From Alloalcanivorax xiamenensis (GTDB taxonomy: Bacteria > Pseudomonadota > Gammaproteobacteria > Pseudomonadales > Alcanivoracaceae): a stretch of DNA of 64,000 bases. The notes under the pieces were generated by a model. It saw only the letters and a list, made by a program, of their open reading frames with translations, ran no database searches and had not been told where the DNA came from. A program made the position numbers and the translations under genes. Below are positions 25,225 to 32,669 of the stretch, one piece after another. The DNA is taken from the NCBI RefSeq assembly GCF_009846745.1, contig NZ_AQPF01000003.1, positions 124,001 to 188,000 of the forward strand, in the 5' to 3' direction. Position 1 is the first letter of the stretch. Each line of letters begins with the position of its first letter.

Positions 25225-26463
25225 ATGTTTGAGTTGTTCCAGTATCGCTGGCGCATTCTGCCGCTGGTGTTTCTTTACTTATCGCAGGGCATTCCCATCG
25301 GCGTCGCCATGGACGCCCTGCCCACACTATTGCGTCATGATGGCGCCCCTCTGCCCGCTCTCGCGTTCCTGCCATTGGTGGGCCTGCCCTGGGTAGTGAA
25401 GTTCCTGTGGGCCCCGGTGGTGGACAACCACTGGTCCGACCTTCTAGGGCGGCGGCGCAGTTGGATCCTGCCGATGCAGACCATCGTCCTGGCCTGCCTG
25501 CTCGCACTTGCGATTCACGGCATTTCGCTGGCGACGGCGGGCAGCGCCGTGGCGCTTCTGGCGCTGGCCTCTCTGGCCAGCGCCACCCAGGACATCGCCA
25601 CCGATGGCATGGCGGCGGAACAGTTCCAGGGCACTCTGCTTGCCAAGGTCAACGCCATCCAGGTTGGCGGCGTTATGGTCGGTTTCTTCGCCGGTGGCGC
25701 CGGCAGCCTGATACTGAGCGGCCATTTCGGACAAACCGCCGCCTTTATGGTCCTTTCTCTGATACCGCTATTGAGCCTGCTCAGCCTTCTGTTCGCTGGC
25801 GATACAACACCAGTACCCCCTCGCGCCGTCGACACCAGAGCCAGCTTGCCCAGGTTCCTGCGACGCCCCCTGGCGCCGTCGCTGCTGGCGTTAGCGCTGC
25901 TTTCGGCGATGACATCGGTTTCCGGTTTCGGTTTGTCCAAGCTGTATCTGACCGACGCCGGCTGGTCCCTGGAGGCCGTGGGCCGCCTGGGCATGGGCAG
26001 CGGCGTGATTACCGTATTGCTCGGCTGCGGCGGCGGGGCCTGGCTGGCCCGGTCTCTCGGGGCCTGGCGCGCTTTCGCCGTCGGTGTCGTGCTGGCCGCC
26101 GTTTCCGCCCTGCTCTGGCTGATCCAGGCCGCCAGCGAATCCCCGCCTTCCGTCACCGGCGCCTGGATCAGCGTGGCGTTCGGCGCCCTCGCCACCGGCA
26201 TTACTTCGGTGTCCATTTTTACCGCCGCCATGGGCTTCGCCGGCACCGGACAACAGGCCGGCACCGATGTCACCGCGGTTCAAAGCACCCGGGACCTGGG
26301 GGAGCTGCTGTCCTCCTCTCTGCTGATCACGGTGACCGCCAGCATTGGTTACCGCGGTGGGTTCCTGGGCGGCATGCTGATCGCGCTGATCGCCCTGGCG
26401 CTGGTCTGGAAGTCAGGCAGGACGGCCACAAGCGCTGGCAACACGGACGTGCGACCAACATAA
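25225..26463 (+). CDS. MFS inner-membrane siderophore permease, RhtX/FptX family
   Basis: Protein of 412 aa with about 12 membrane segments. Family features include FLYLSQGIPIGVAMDALPTLLR at the start, VKFLWAPVVDN, RRRSWILPMQ in the loop 2-3 region and TAVQSTRDLGELLSSSL late in the chain. RhtX and FptX import rhizobactin 1021 and pyochelin across the inner membrane as single proteins without an ABC system. GGAGGA precedes the ATG by 4 nt. It follows the receptor by 51 bp, probably in one transcript. Confidence 0.88.
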   Translation: MFELFQYRWRILPLVFLYLSQGIPIGVAMDALPTLLRHDGAPLPALAFLPLVGLPWVVKFLWAPVVDNHWSDLLGRRRSWILPMQTIVLACLLALAIHGISLATAGSAVALLALASLASATQDIATDGMAAEQFQGTLLAKVNAIQVGGVMVGFFAGGAGSLILSGHFGQTAAFMVLSLIPLLSLLSLLFAGDTTPVPPRAVDTRASLPRFLRRPLAPSLLALALLSAMTSVSGFGLSKLYLTDAGWSLEAVGRLGMGSGVITVLLGCGGGAWLARSLGAWRAFAVGVVLAAVSALLWLIQAASESPPSVTGAWISVAFGALATGITSVSIFTAAMGFAGTGQQAGTDVTAVQSTRDLGELLSSSLLITVTASIGYRGGFLGGMLIALIALALVWKSGRTATSAGNTDVRPT

Positions 26464-26523
26464 AATCGTCACGGCGTCTCTTTAGCATCGCTCACACCCA
26501 ATAACCTGACAGGGAAGAGCACT

Positions 26524-28272
26524 ATGAGACGCCTGACACGTCGTGATTTTATTCGTGCCTCGGCGCTGGGCATGGGCGCGGTGGTGGTATCCACCGGCCT
26601 GACCGGCTGTGGAGGGTCGTCCTCCAACAATAATAATGACGATGGTCGCCGGGTGGCGTTCCATCACGGTGTGGCCAGCGGTGACCCGCAGACCCAGGGC
26701 GTCATTCTGTGGACCCGGGTAACCCCGGAAGACGGTGACACCGCGCCGGTACCGGTGAGTTGGGAAGTGGCCAGTGACGCGGACTTCACCCAATTGGTGA
26801 ATGAGGACAGCGCCGAAGTCCGGCAAGCCTACGACTATACCCTCAAGGTGGATGTACGGGGACTGGAGCCCGGCAAGACTTACTACTATCGCTTCCACGC
26901 CGCCGGTGTCACCTCTCCCGTGGGCGTAACCCGCACCCTGCCGGAGGGCAATGTGGATCAGGTCACCTTCGCGGTGCTGTCCTGCTCCAACTATCCAGCG
27001 GGCTTTTTCCATGTCTACGCCGAGGCCGCCAAGGAAGAACAGCTGGATGCGGTGCTGCACCTTGGCGACTATCTCTATGAATATGCCACCGACGGCTACG
27101 ACGGCGACAACGCCGAGGAGATGGGCCGCGCCCTGCCGAATAACAACGACCTGGAAATGATCAAGCTGGAGGACTACCGCCGCCGCTATGCGCTCTATCG
27201 CACCGACGCGGATCTGCAGGCCCTCCATGCCAAGACGCCGTTCATCGCCGTCTGGGATGATCACGAAATCGCCAACGACGCCTGGATGGAAGGCGCCGAG
27301 AACCACGACAGCACCGAAGGCGATTATCTGATGCGCAAGCAGTACGCCCTGCAGGCCTACTTCGAGTGGATGCCGATCCGGCCGTTCGACGACAACGATC
27401 GGGAAATCATCTACCGCAGCTTCCACTACGGCGACCTGGTCAGCCTGCACATGCTCGACACTCGCATCATCGGCCGGGACCAGCAGCTCAGCTACACCGA
27501 CTTCCTGACCGAAACCGGCATCGACGCCGAGGCCTTCACCGCCGCGGCCACCGATCCCGAGCGGCATCTGCTTGGCACCACCCAATTGAACTGGCTCAGC
27601 GGGGCACTGGCGACTTCCAGCGCCACCTGGCAGGTGCTGGGCCAGCAAGTGCTGATGGGGCGCATGCTGATGCCGGCGGAAATGCTACAGGGGCTGCTGG
27701 CTCCGGGCCCCGAGCTGGTCGCTCTTATTGGTGAACTGACCACCCTGAAAGGACGCTATCTGCAAGGCGATCCAACGCTGACCGAAGAGGAAGTCGCCCG
27801 TCTGACCACCGTCCTGCCCTACAACCTGGACGCCTGGGACGGCTACATGGCGGAGCGCGAGATCCTGCTGCGAACGGCGAAGGATCTGAGCAAGAACCTG
27901 GTGGTACTGGCCGGCGATACCCACAATGCCTGGGCCAGCCATCTCACCGTTGGCAGTGGCGAGGACAAGCAGAGCGTCGGCGTGGAACTGGCCACCGCCT
28001 CGGTGTCCTCGCCGGGCCTGGAGTCCTATCTGCAGTTACCGGCGGAGGCAGTTCCCCAGGCGGAGCAGGCCATCACTCTGCTGGTGGATGACCTGCAGTA
28101 CCTCAACGCCAGCCAGCGCGGTTATCTGCGAGTCACCTTCACCGCCGAGAAAGCCCGGGCGGACTGGCGTTTTGTCTCCACGGTGAAAAGCAGCGACTAT
28201 CAGGTGGACGAGGCACGCGGGCATTCGATGACGGTGCAGGCAGGGAGTCCGGCTCTGACCCAGGCGGACTGA
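26524..28272 (+). CDS. phoD: Alkaline phosphatase/phosphodiesterase PhoD, Tat lipoprotein
   Basis: Protein of 582 aa. The N-terminus has a twin-arginine motif (TRRDFIRAS, residues 5-13) and a lipobox with Cys29 (GLTGC), followed by a Ser/Asn/Asp tether (SSSNNNNDD). The N-terminal PhoD domain begins FHHGVASGDPQTQGVILWTRV. The metallophosphatase core shows LHLGDYLYEY, FIAVWDDHEIANDAW and VVLAGDTHNAWASH, the usual Fe/Ca ligands. It releases phosphate from mono- and diesters at the cell surface. It starts the phosphate-scavenging island; no clear Pho box is visible upstream. Confidence 0.95.
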   Translation: MRRLTRRDFIRASALGMGAVVVSTGLTGCGGSSSNNNNDDGRRVAFHHGVASGDPQTQGVILWTRVTPEDGDTAPVPVSWEVASDADFTQLVNEDSAEVRQAYDYTLKVDVRGLEPGKTYYYRFHAAGVTSPVGVTRTLPEGNVDQVTFAVLSCSNYPAGFFHVYAEAAKEEQLDAVLHLGDYLYEYATDGYDGDNAEEMGRALPNNNDLEMIKLEDYRRRYALYRTDADLQALHAKTPFIAVWDDHEIANDAWMEGAENHDSTEGDYLMRKQYALQAYFEWMPIRPFDDNDREIIYRSFHYGDLVSLHMLDTRIIGRDQQLSYTDFLTETGIDAEAFTAAATDPERHLLGTTQLNWLSGALATSSATWQVLGQQVLMGRMLMPAEMLQGLLAPGPELVALIGELTTLKGRYLQGDPTLTEEEVARLTTVLPYNLDAWDGYMAEREILLRTAKDLSKNLVVLAGDTHNAWASHLTVGSGEDKQSVGVELATASVSSPGLESYLQLPAEAVPQAEQAITLLVDDLQYLNASQRGYLRVTFTAEKARADWRFVSTVKSSDYQVDEARGHSMTVQAGSPALTQAD

Positions 28273-28360
28273 AAACAGCGGGGGATGGTGAACTTGCATA
28301 CGCCGCCGAAGTGGCCCAATATCCGGGCCGCACGCTGAACCGAGCGATAACGTGGTCCCT

Positions 28361-28615
28361 ATGCAAAAGAATCAAGCCACCCCCGCCCCTCATGCCTCCC
28401 GGGGCCGCCGCCTGCCCGTATTGGCACTGGCCCTGTTTCTGGCCTTGCAGGCGCCGGCCTATCTGCCGGCAACCGCGCAGGCCGAGGTACACCCGGAAAT
28501 CCAGAAGGCTAACGAACAGAGAGCCCGAGCCGAGCGACGTCAGAAATTTCTGCTACTGTTTCCCGCCGCCGCCCTCGGCATCACCATCGCGCTGATCATC
28601 ATCAAACGCCGCTGA
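28361..28615 (+). CDS. Small hypothetical membrane protein
   Basis: 84 aa and not recognised. An N-terminal hydrophobic stretch (about 21-41, LPVLALALFLALQAPAYLPA) looks like a signal peptide or anchor. A short charged helix follows (QKANEQRARAERRQK), then a C-terminal membrane segment (about 62-81, LLLFPAAALGITIALIIIK) and a basic tail. It lies between phoD and the convergent His-rich protein gene. No strong ribosome site precedes the ATG. The two-helix pattern and good codon use favour a real gene. Confidence 0.6.
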   Translation: MQKNQATPAPHASRGRRLPVLALALFLALQAPAYLPATAQAEVHPEIQKANEQRARAERRQKFLLLFPAAALGITIALIIIKRR

Positions 28616-28627
28616 GACCGCCGATGG

Positions 28628-29326
28628 TCAATCAAGCAGATCCGAGTAATCCCGGTTCCTGTACCCCTCCAGGGCGGTCCAGGGCAGAGGGTTGGGGTCA
28701 GTGATTTCCTCTGCTTCGATGGTGCGGCCGGACAAACCGTGCTCGTCCCGGGCTCGGATCGATACCGCGTAACGCCGCTCGGGGTTCCACACCAGGGTAA
28801 TATACTGAGAGCCGCGCTGGATCTGGTAGGTTTCGACACCATTCTCAGCCACCGAGGATGGTTCCAGAGCAGACAAGGTGGCCGGGTCCAACAGCGCCCA
28901 GGTCTCCACCCAGTGGCCGTCGTAGCCCACGTTGCCGTAATACGGTGGCGCGATATCAATGAGGCGCTGTTCGTAACGGTCCACCAGTTTGACGTCGACG
29001 TTACCGTCGCCGTCCCTCTGGATCCACAATGGCGCCCCCACCACATCCGCATGCTTGTGGCCCAGACCGCCGTGGTGATGATCGTCATGGTCCCGTTGCG
29101 CCGCTTCCGGGACCTCCCGTTCCACCCACAAGGCGTTTTCCTGGCGATACAGCTTTTCCGCGTAGGACAATTCCTGCCGCACGCCATCCTTGCCCACCTG
29201 CCACTGGTGATACTCCACGCGCAGCGCGGAGGCGGCGTCCGCCCAGGCGGTCACCGGCCAGGCCAGGGACACCATCGTCCCCAGCAGGCTCAGCCGGGCC
29301 AGACGCCCGATTCTTTCAACAACCAT
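28628..29326 (-). CDS. Secreted His-rich hypothetical protein downstream of phoA
   Basis: 232 aa and not recognised. Signal peptide (MVVERIGRLARL, hydrophobic core, cleavage near WADA). A His/Asp-rich stretch about 80-95 (RDHDDHHHGGLGHKHAD) is a likely metal-binding loop. The rest is a predicted beta-rich periplasmic domain (YYGNVGYDGHWVETWALLD; YITLVWNPERRYAVSIRARDE). It follows the two phoA genes on the same strand after a terminator. Metal buffering for the Zn/Mg phosphatases is an attractive idea, based only on context. ATG 29341 is an alternative start. Confidence 0.7.
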   Translation of the reverse strand: MVVERIGRLARLSLLGTMVSLAWPVTAWADAASALRVEYHQWQVGKDGVRQELSYAEKLYRQENALWVEREVPEAAQRDHDDHHHGGLGHKHADVVGAPLWIQRDGDGNVDVKLVDRYEQRLIDIAPPYYGNVGYDGHWVETWALLDPATLSALEPSSVAENGVETYQIQRGSQYITLVWNPERRYAVSIRARDEHGLSGRTIEAEEITDPNPLPWTALEGYRNRDYSDLLD

Positions 29327-29413
29327 TGTTCCACTACCCATTAAGAATGGCCGGGAGCAATTTTTAACGTTGCTCCGCGACGGCCCAAAGAGTGACCGCC
29401 ACGGACGGCGGCC

Positions 29414-29441
29414 ATAAAAAAGGGTGGCCGAAGGGCCACCC
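29414..29441 (-). terminator. Rho-independent terminator after the phoA pair
   Basis: On the minus strand the stem GGGTGGCC/GGCCACCC (29441-29422) with a CTTC loop is followed by T6. Confidence 0.9.
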
Positions 29442-29457
29442 ATGAATACCCGAAAAC

Positions 29458-30864
29458 TCAGAGGCCCATGGCTTCGTGGATCAAGCCGAATACTTCCACG
29501 TTATCCAGGGTGCCTTTGAACAGATCGCTGCCGGCACCACCCGCGGTCAGACGAATATCACCACCGCCGTGGGTTTCACTGCCGGGTCCGCCCAGTTTCA
29601 CGCCCACTTCCTGCAGGTAATCATCCCGCAGCACTTCGTCTTCGGTCAGCGTGGTCCGATCCGCCTCGCGGGGACCGCCACCATTACCGAACACCAGAGT
29701 GGTGAAGGGTTTGCCCTGAGCATCAAGCGCCAGCCCGCCGGTGCGGTATTCCTTCAGCAAACCGAGTACCGGGTTACCGATCTTGGAGTAGCCATTGAAC
29801 GCCATGACGTGATCGTGATCCGCGGTAACGATGATCAGAGTATTTTCCAGATTCACCTTGCCCACCGCGGCGGCGATGGCTTCGTCGAACGCCAGCGTGT
29901 CCTCCAGTGCGCGCTTGGCGTTGGTGCCATGCAGGGCGTGATCGATACGACCGCCTTCCACCATCAGGAAATAACCGTCCTGATTGCGGGACAGGATATC
30001 GATGGCGGCACTGGTCATCTCCGCCAGACTCGGTTCATCCAGATCGTTATTGACCCGATCCAGCTCGTAGTTCAAGTCGCTGTTATTGAACAGCCCGAAC
30101 AGCTTATCGGTGCTGGCCAGGTCGACACCTGCCAGCTCGGAGCCGCTGCTCACATAGGTGTAACCGCTGTCCTGCATTTCCAGAATCAGATCACGATCAT
30201 CACTGCGGCGCCCTTCCGGAGCTGGCAGGAAGTGGCGGCGGCCGCCACCGAGAATCACATCGAGACCGTCAGTCCCCAGCGCGTTGTTATAACCGTCGCC
30301 GTCCGGCACCATTTGCGTGGCAATGGTATTCTCAGCATTGCGGTTGCAGATGTGGGCGTAGGTGGTGGCGGGCGTGGCATGAGTAATGCGCGTGGTGGTC
30401 ACCACGCCAGTGCCGTAGCCCTTGGCTTTGAGGATCTCGAGCAGAGTTTCCGCCGCTTCGCCATTACCGGTTTCCGGGCACAGGCTGTCACCATTGTTCT
30501 GGTACGGATTACCATCGTCATCGTTGGGGTTGGCATCCGGCGTCATCGAAATCACTTCGTTCTTGGATTTCATACCGGTCATGTAGCTGGCCATGCCGGG
30601 AGCGCTGTCGGTGGTCTGAGCATCCTCGGAGTAGGTTTTGATACGCGCGGCGTAGCCCAGCTTTTCCATCGCCAGCTTATGGGTCTCCGGCACTTCCAGA
30701 CCGGCCTTTTCACCAGCGTAGATGCGAGCGGCGGTCTGAGTAACCGGGCCCATGCCATCGCCGAGGAAGAAAATAATATTCTTGGCCTGAGCGGCGTTGA
30801 CCGGCTGGGTCATCAGAGTGGCGGCACAGCAGATCAGTGCACCGCCAATAACGGAACGTTTCAT
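29458..30864 (-). CDS. phoA: Alkaline phosphatase, PhoA family (second paralogue)
   Basis: Periplasmic Zn/Mg phosphomonoesterase of 468 aa. Signal peptide MKRSVIGGALICCAATLM...NAA. Metal ligand IIFFLGDGMG; nucleophile Ser in TDSAPGMASYMTG; VEGGRIDHALH; TADHDHVMAFNG; and ETHGGGD, the late His ligand. I start at 30864, after GGAG; the frame extends to 30894, overlapping the upstream paralogue. It is closely similar to the gene before it (shared GGGRRHFLPA, THATPATTYAHICNRN), so a tandem duplication is likely. A terminator follows. Confidence 0.94.
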   Translation of the reverse strand: MKRSVIGGALICCAATLMTQPVNAAQAKNIIFFLGDGMGPVTQTAARIYAGEKAGLEVPETHKLAMEKLGYAARIKTYSEDAQTTDSAPGMASYMTGMKSKNEVISMTPDANPNDDDGNPYQNNGDSLCPETGNGEAAETLLEILKAKGYGTGVVTTTRITHATPATTYAHICNRNAENTIATQMVPDGDGYNNALGTDGLDVILGGGRRHFLPAPEGRRSDDRDLILEMQDSGYTYVSSGSELAGVDLASTDKLFGLFNNSDLNYELDRVNNDLDEPSLAEMTSAAIDILSRNQDGYFLMVEGGRIDHALHGTNAKRALEDTLAFDEAIAAAVGKVNLENTLIIVTADHDHVMAFNGYSKIGNPVLGLLKEYRTGGLALDAQGKPFTTLVFGNGGGPREADRTTLTEDEVLRDDYLQEVGVKLGGPGSETHGGGDIRLTAGGAGSDLFKGTLDNVEVFGLIHEAMGL

Positions 30865-30890
30865 GTTTCTCTCCTGCTTTAATTGGCGGT

Positions 30891-32324
30891 TCAATCCAGA
30901 TCCAGAGCGGCCTTGATCTTGCCGAAGACTTCAGTGTTGTCGATGACACCGTGGAAAACGTCGGCCCCCATACCAACCGCCCCCAGGAATACGTCACCAC
31001 CACCGTGGGTTTCACTGCTGAGCTGAATGACCGCTTCCTGCAGGTAGTCATCCGCGGCGGTTTGGGTCTCCGTCAACGCGACGCGGGTAGCGGGACGATT
31101 CGGGCCATTACCGAAACCGAGAATGGTGTAGGGGTTACCATCAACATCGGTGCGCGGCTCCCCTTTGTTCGGACCGTTGGCGTAGTTACGAACCATGCCC
31201 AGAACGCCCGCGTGGTCCTCGGTGGTCTTGCCGGTACGCTCGGCATAGCCATTGATCACCAGGGTGTGGTCATGGTCCGCGGTTACCACGATCAGCGTGT
31301 TTTCAAGCCCGGGATCGATCTCTTCCATTTTATCGAGCGCGGTTTTTACCGCGTTATCGAACGCAATACCGTCGGTCAGCGCGCGCTTGCCGCTGGTGGC
31401 ATGAAGAGCATGGTCAATACGGCCGCCTTCCACCATCAGGAAGAAGCCATTGTCACGAGTACTGAGCATGTCGATGGCTTTACCGGTCATCTCGGCCAGG
31501 CTCGGCTCTTGCGTGGGAATACGATCCAGCTCATAGCTCATGTCGCTGCTGGTGAAGATGCCGAGCAGCTTCGCGGTATCGTCGGTCACGCCCATCAAAG
31601 CGTCGGTGCTGTCCACGTACTGATAGCCGGCGGTCCGCATTTCCTCAATCAGATTACGACCGTCGGTGCGACGACCACTCTGATCCGCGGGCAGGAAGTG
31701 ACGACGGCCGCCACCGAGGACGACGTCAACGCCATCGCCAAGGGCGGCATTGAAGCCTTCTCCCCCCGGTACCATTTGCGCCGCGATGGTGTTTTCACCA
31801 TTGCGATTACAGATATGGGCGTAGGTGGTTGCCGGAGTGGCGTGGGTAACCCGGGTGGTGGTAACCACGCCGGTGGCGAAGCCCTGCCCTTTCATCATTT
31901 CCAGCAGCGTTTCCACCGGAGCGCCATTACCTTGCTCACAGGTGCTGTTGCCGTCGGCATCCACGTACTGAGACCCGTCCGGTGCGTAGGCATTGGTTTC
32001 GGTGGTCATGGAGATGACTTCATTCTTCATCTTCACGCCGGTCATGTAAGCGGCCATGGAGGGCGCGCTGTCGGTCACCTGACCATCCGCGGAGTAGGTG
32101 CGAACGAAAGCGGTTTCCGGCAGCGTATCGATGGTGATACTGCCCGCCTCACCGGCTTCGAAGATGCGCATGGCGGTCAGCGTGGTGATACCCATGCCAT
32201 CACCGAGGAAGAACAGCACGTTTTTCTTGGCGGCGGGCGGTGGCGCATCGTTATTGTCGCTGTCACTGCCGCAGCCAGTCAGCGTTACGGCGAGAGCGAG
32301 CCCCGCCATCTTGAGCATTTTCAT
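30891..32324 (-). CDS. phoA: Alkaline phosphatase, PhoA family, lipoprotein (first paralogue)
   Basis: 477 aa. Lipobox with Cys18 (VTLTGC) followed by a GSDSDNNDAPPP tether, so it is predicted to be membrane-anchored, unlike its soluble neighbour. Catalytic motifs are complete: VLFFLGDGMG, TDSAPSMAAYMTG (Ser nucleophile), VEGGRIDHALH, TADHDHTLVINGY and SSETHGGGDVFLG. I start at MKMLKM (32324) after AGGA; the long upstream extension lacks signal features. It heads a two-gene operon with a 26-bp gap. A CTGTCAT heptamer (32410-32404) lies about 80 bp upstream. Confidence 0.94.
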   Translation of the reverse strand: MKMLKMAGLALAVTLTGCGSDSDNNDAPPPAAKKNVLFFLGDGMGITTLTAMRIFEAGEAGSITIDTLPETAFVRTYSADGQVTDSAPSMAAYMTGVKMKNEVISMTTETNAYAPDGSQYVDADGNSTCEQGNGAPVETLLEMMKGQGFATGVVTTTRVTHATPATTYAHICNRNGENTIAAQMVPGGEGFNAALGDGVDVVLGGGRRHFLPADQSGRRTDGRNLIEEMRTAGYQYVDSTDALMGVTDDTAKLLGIFTSSDMSYELDRIPTQEPSLAEMTGKAIDMLSTRDNGFFLMVEGGRIDHALHATSGKRALTDGIAFDNAVKTALDKMEEIDPGLENTLIVVTADHDHTLVINGYAERTGKTTEDHAGVLGMVRNYANGPNKGEPRTDVDGNPYTILGFGNGPNRPATRVALTETQTAADDYLQEAVIQLSSETHGGGDVFLGAVGMGADVFHGVIDNTEVFGKIKAALDLD

Positions 32325-32393
32325 CGGCACTTCCTGTCTCATCGTCATGTCTTCGAGCCCCACTGGGAGAGGGCCACCCCGGCATGGAGTATT

Positions 32394-32410
32394 CAAAATC
32401 TTTATGACAG
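32394..32410 (-). promoter_or_regulatory. Pho-box-like site upstream of the phoA pair
   Basis: On the minus strand CTGTCATAAAG is identical to the first 11 bases of a classic PhoB half-site pair; the second heptamer (ATTTTGA) is degenerate. It lies in the 345-bp divergent spacer 32325-32669, which otherwise shows no gene. Confidence 0.45.
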
Positions 32411-32582
32411 TTTTGAGATACCCCCAGGAATGTGCCGCTAAATCGCGGACATCTTTCGCTAAATGTAACGATATAACGATACAAAGCCGAGTTACACCAA
32501 TTCCAACCTGAGACCTCCTTTCCTCACCCCAACCAACGGTGACCGCTCCGTTGCCGGCACCTCCCATCATGGCGAAATATTT

Positions 32583-32600
32583 TCGTCATTTTTCTCTCAT
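32583..32600 (+). promoter_or_regulatory. Pho box upstream of phoX
   Basis: TCGTCAT-TTTT-CTCTCAT gives two heptamers close to the PhoB consensus (CTGTCAT) with the canonical 11-bp period, about 70 bp upstream of the phoX start. Confidence 0.65.
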
Positions 32601-32669
32601 TAAAACGCCATTTCCCCGCCTCACCCTGATCGCCACCCCAATTCCAAACAATAGTAGACGGAGCTATTC

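Noticed and set aside
26464..26523. Pho box in front of phoD
   Set aside because: Only weak TC(G/T)-type heptamers with an 11-bp period; not distinguishable from chance by eye.
30951..32441. 496-aa open frame on the plus strand
   Set aside because: Mirror of the first phoA gene; Val/Gly/His-rich with no motif.
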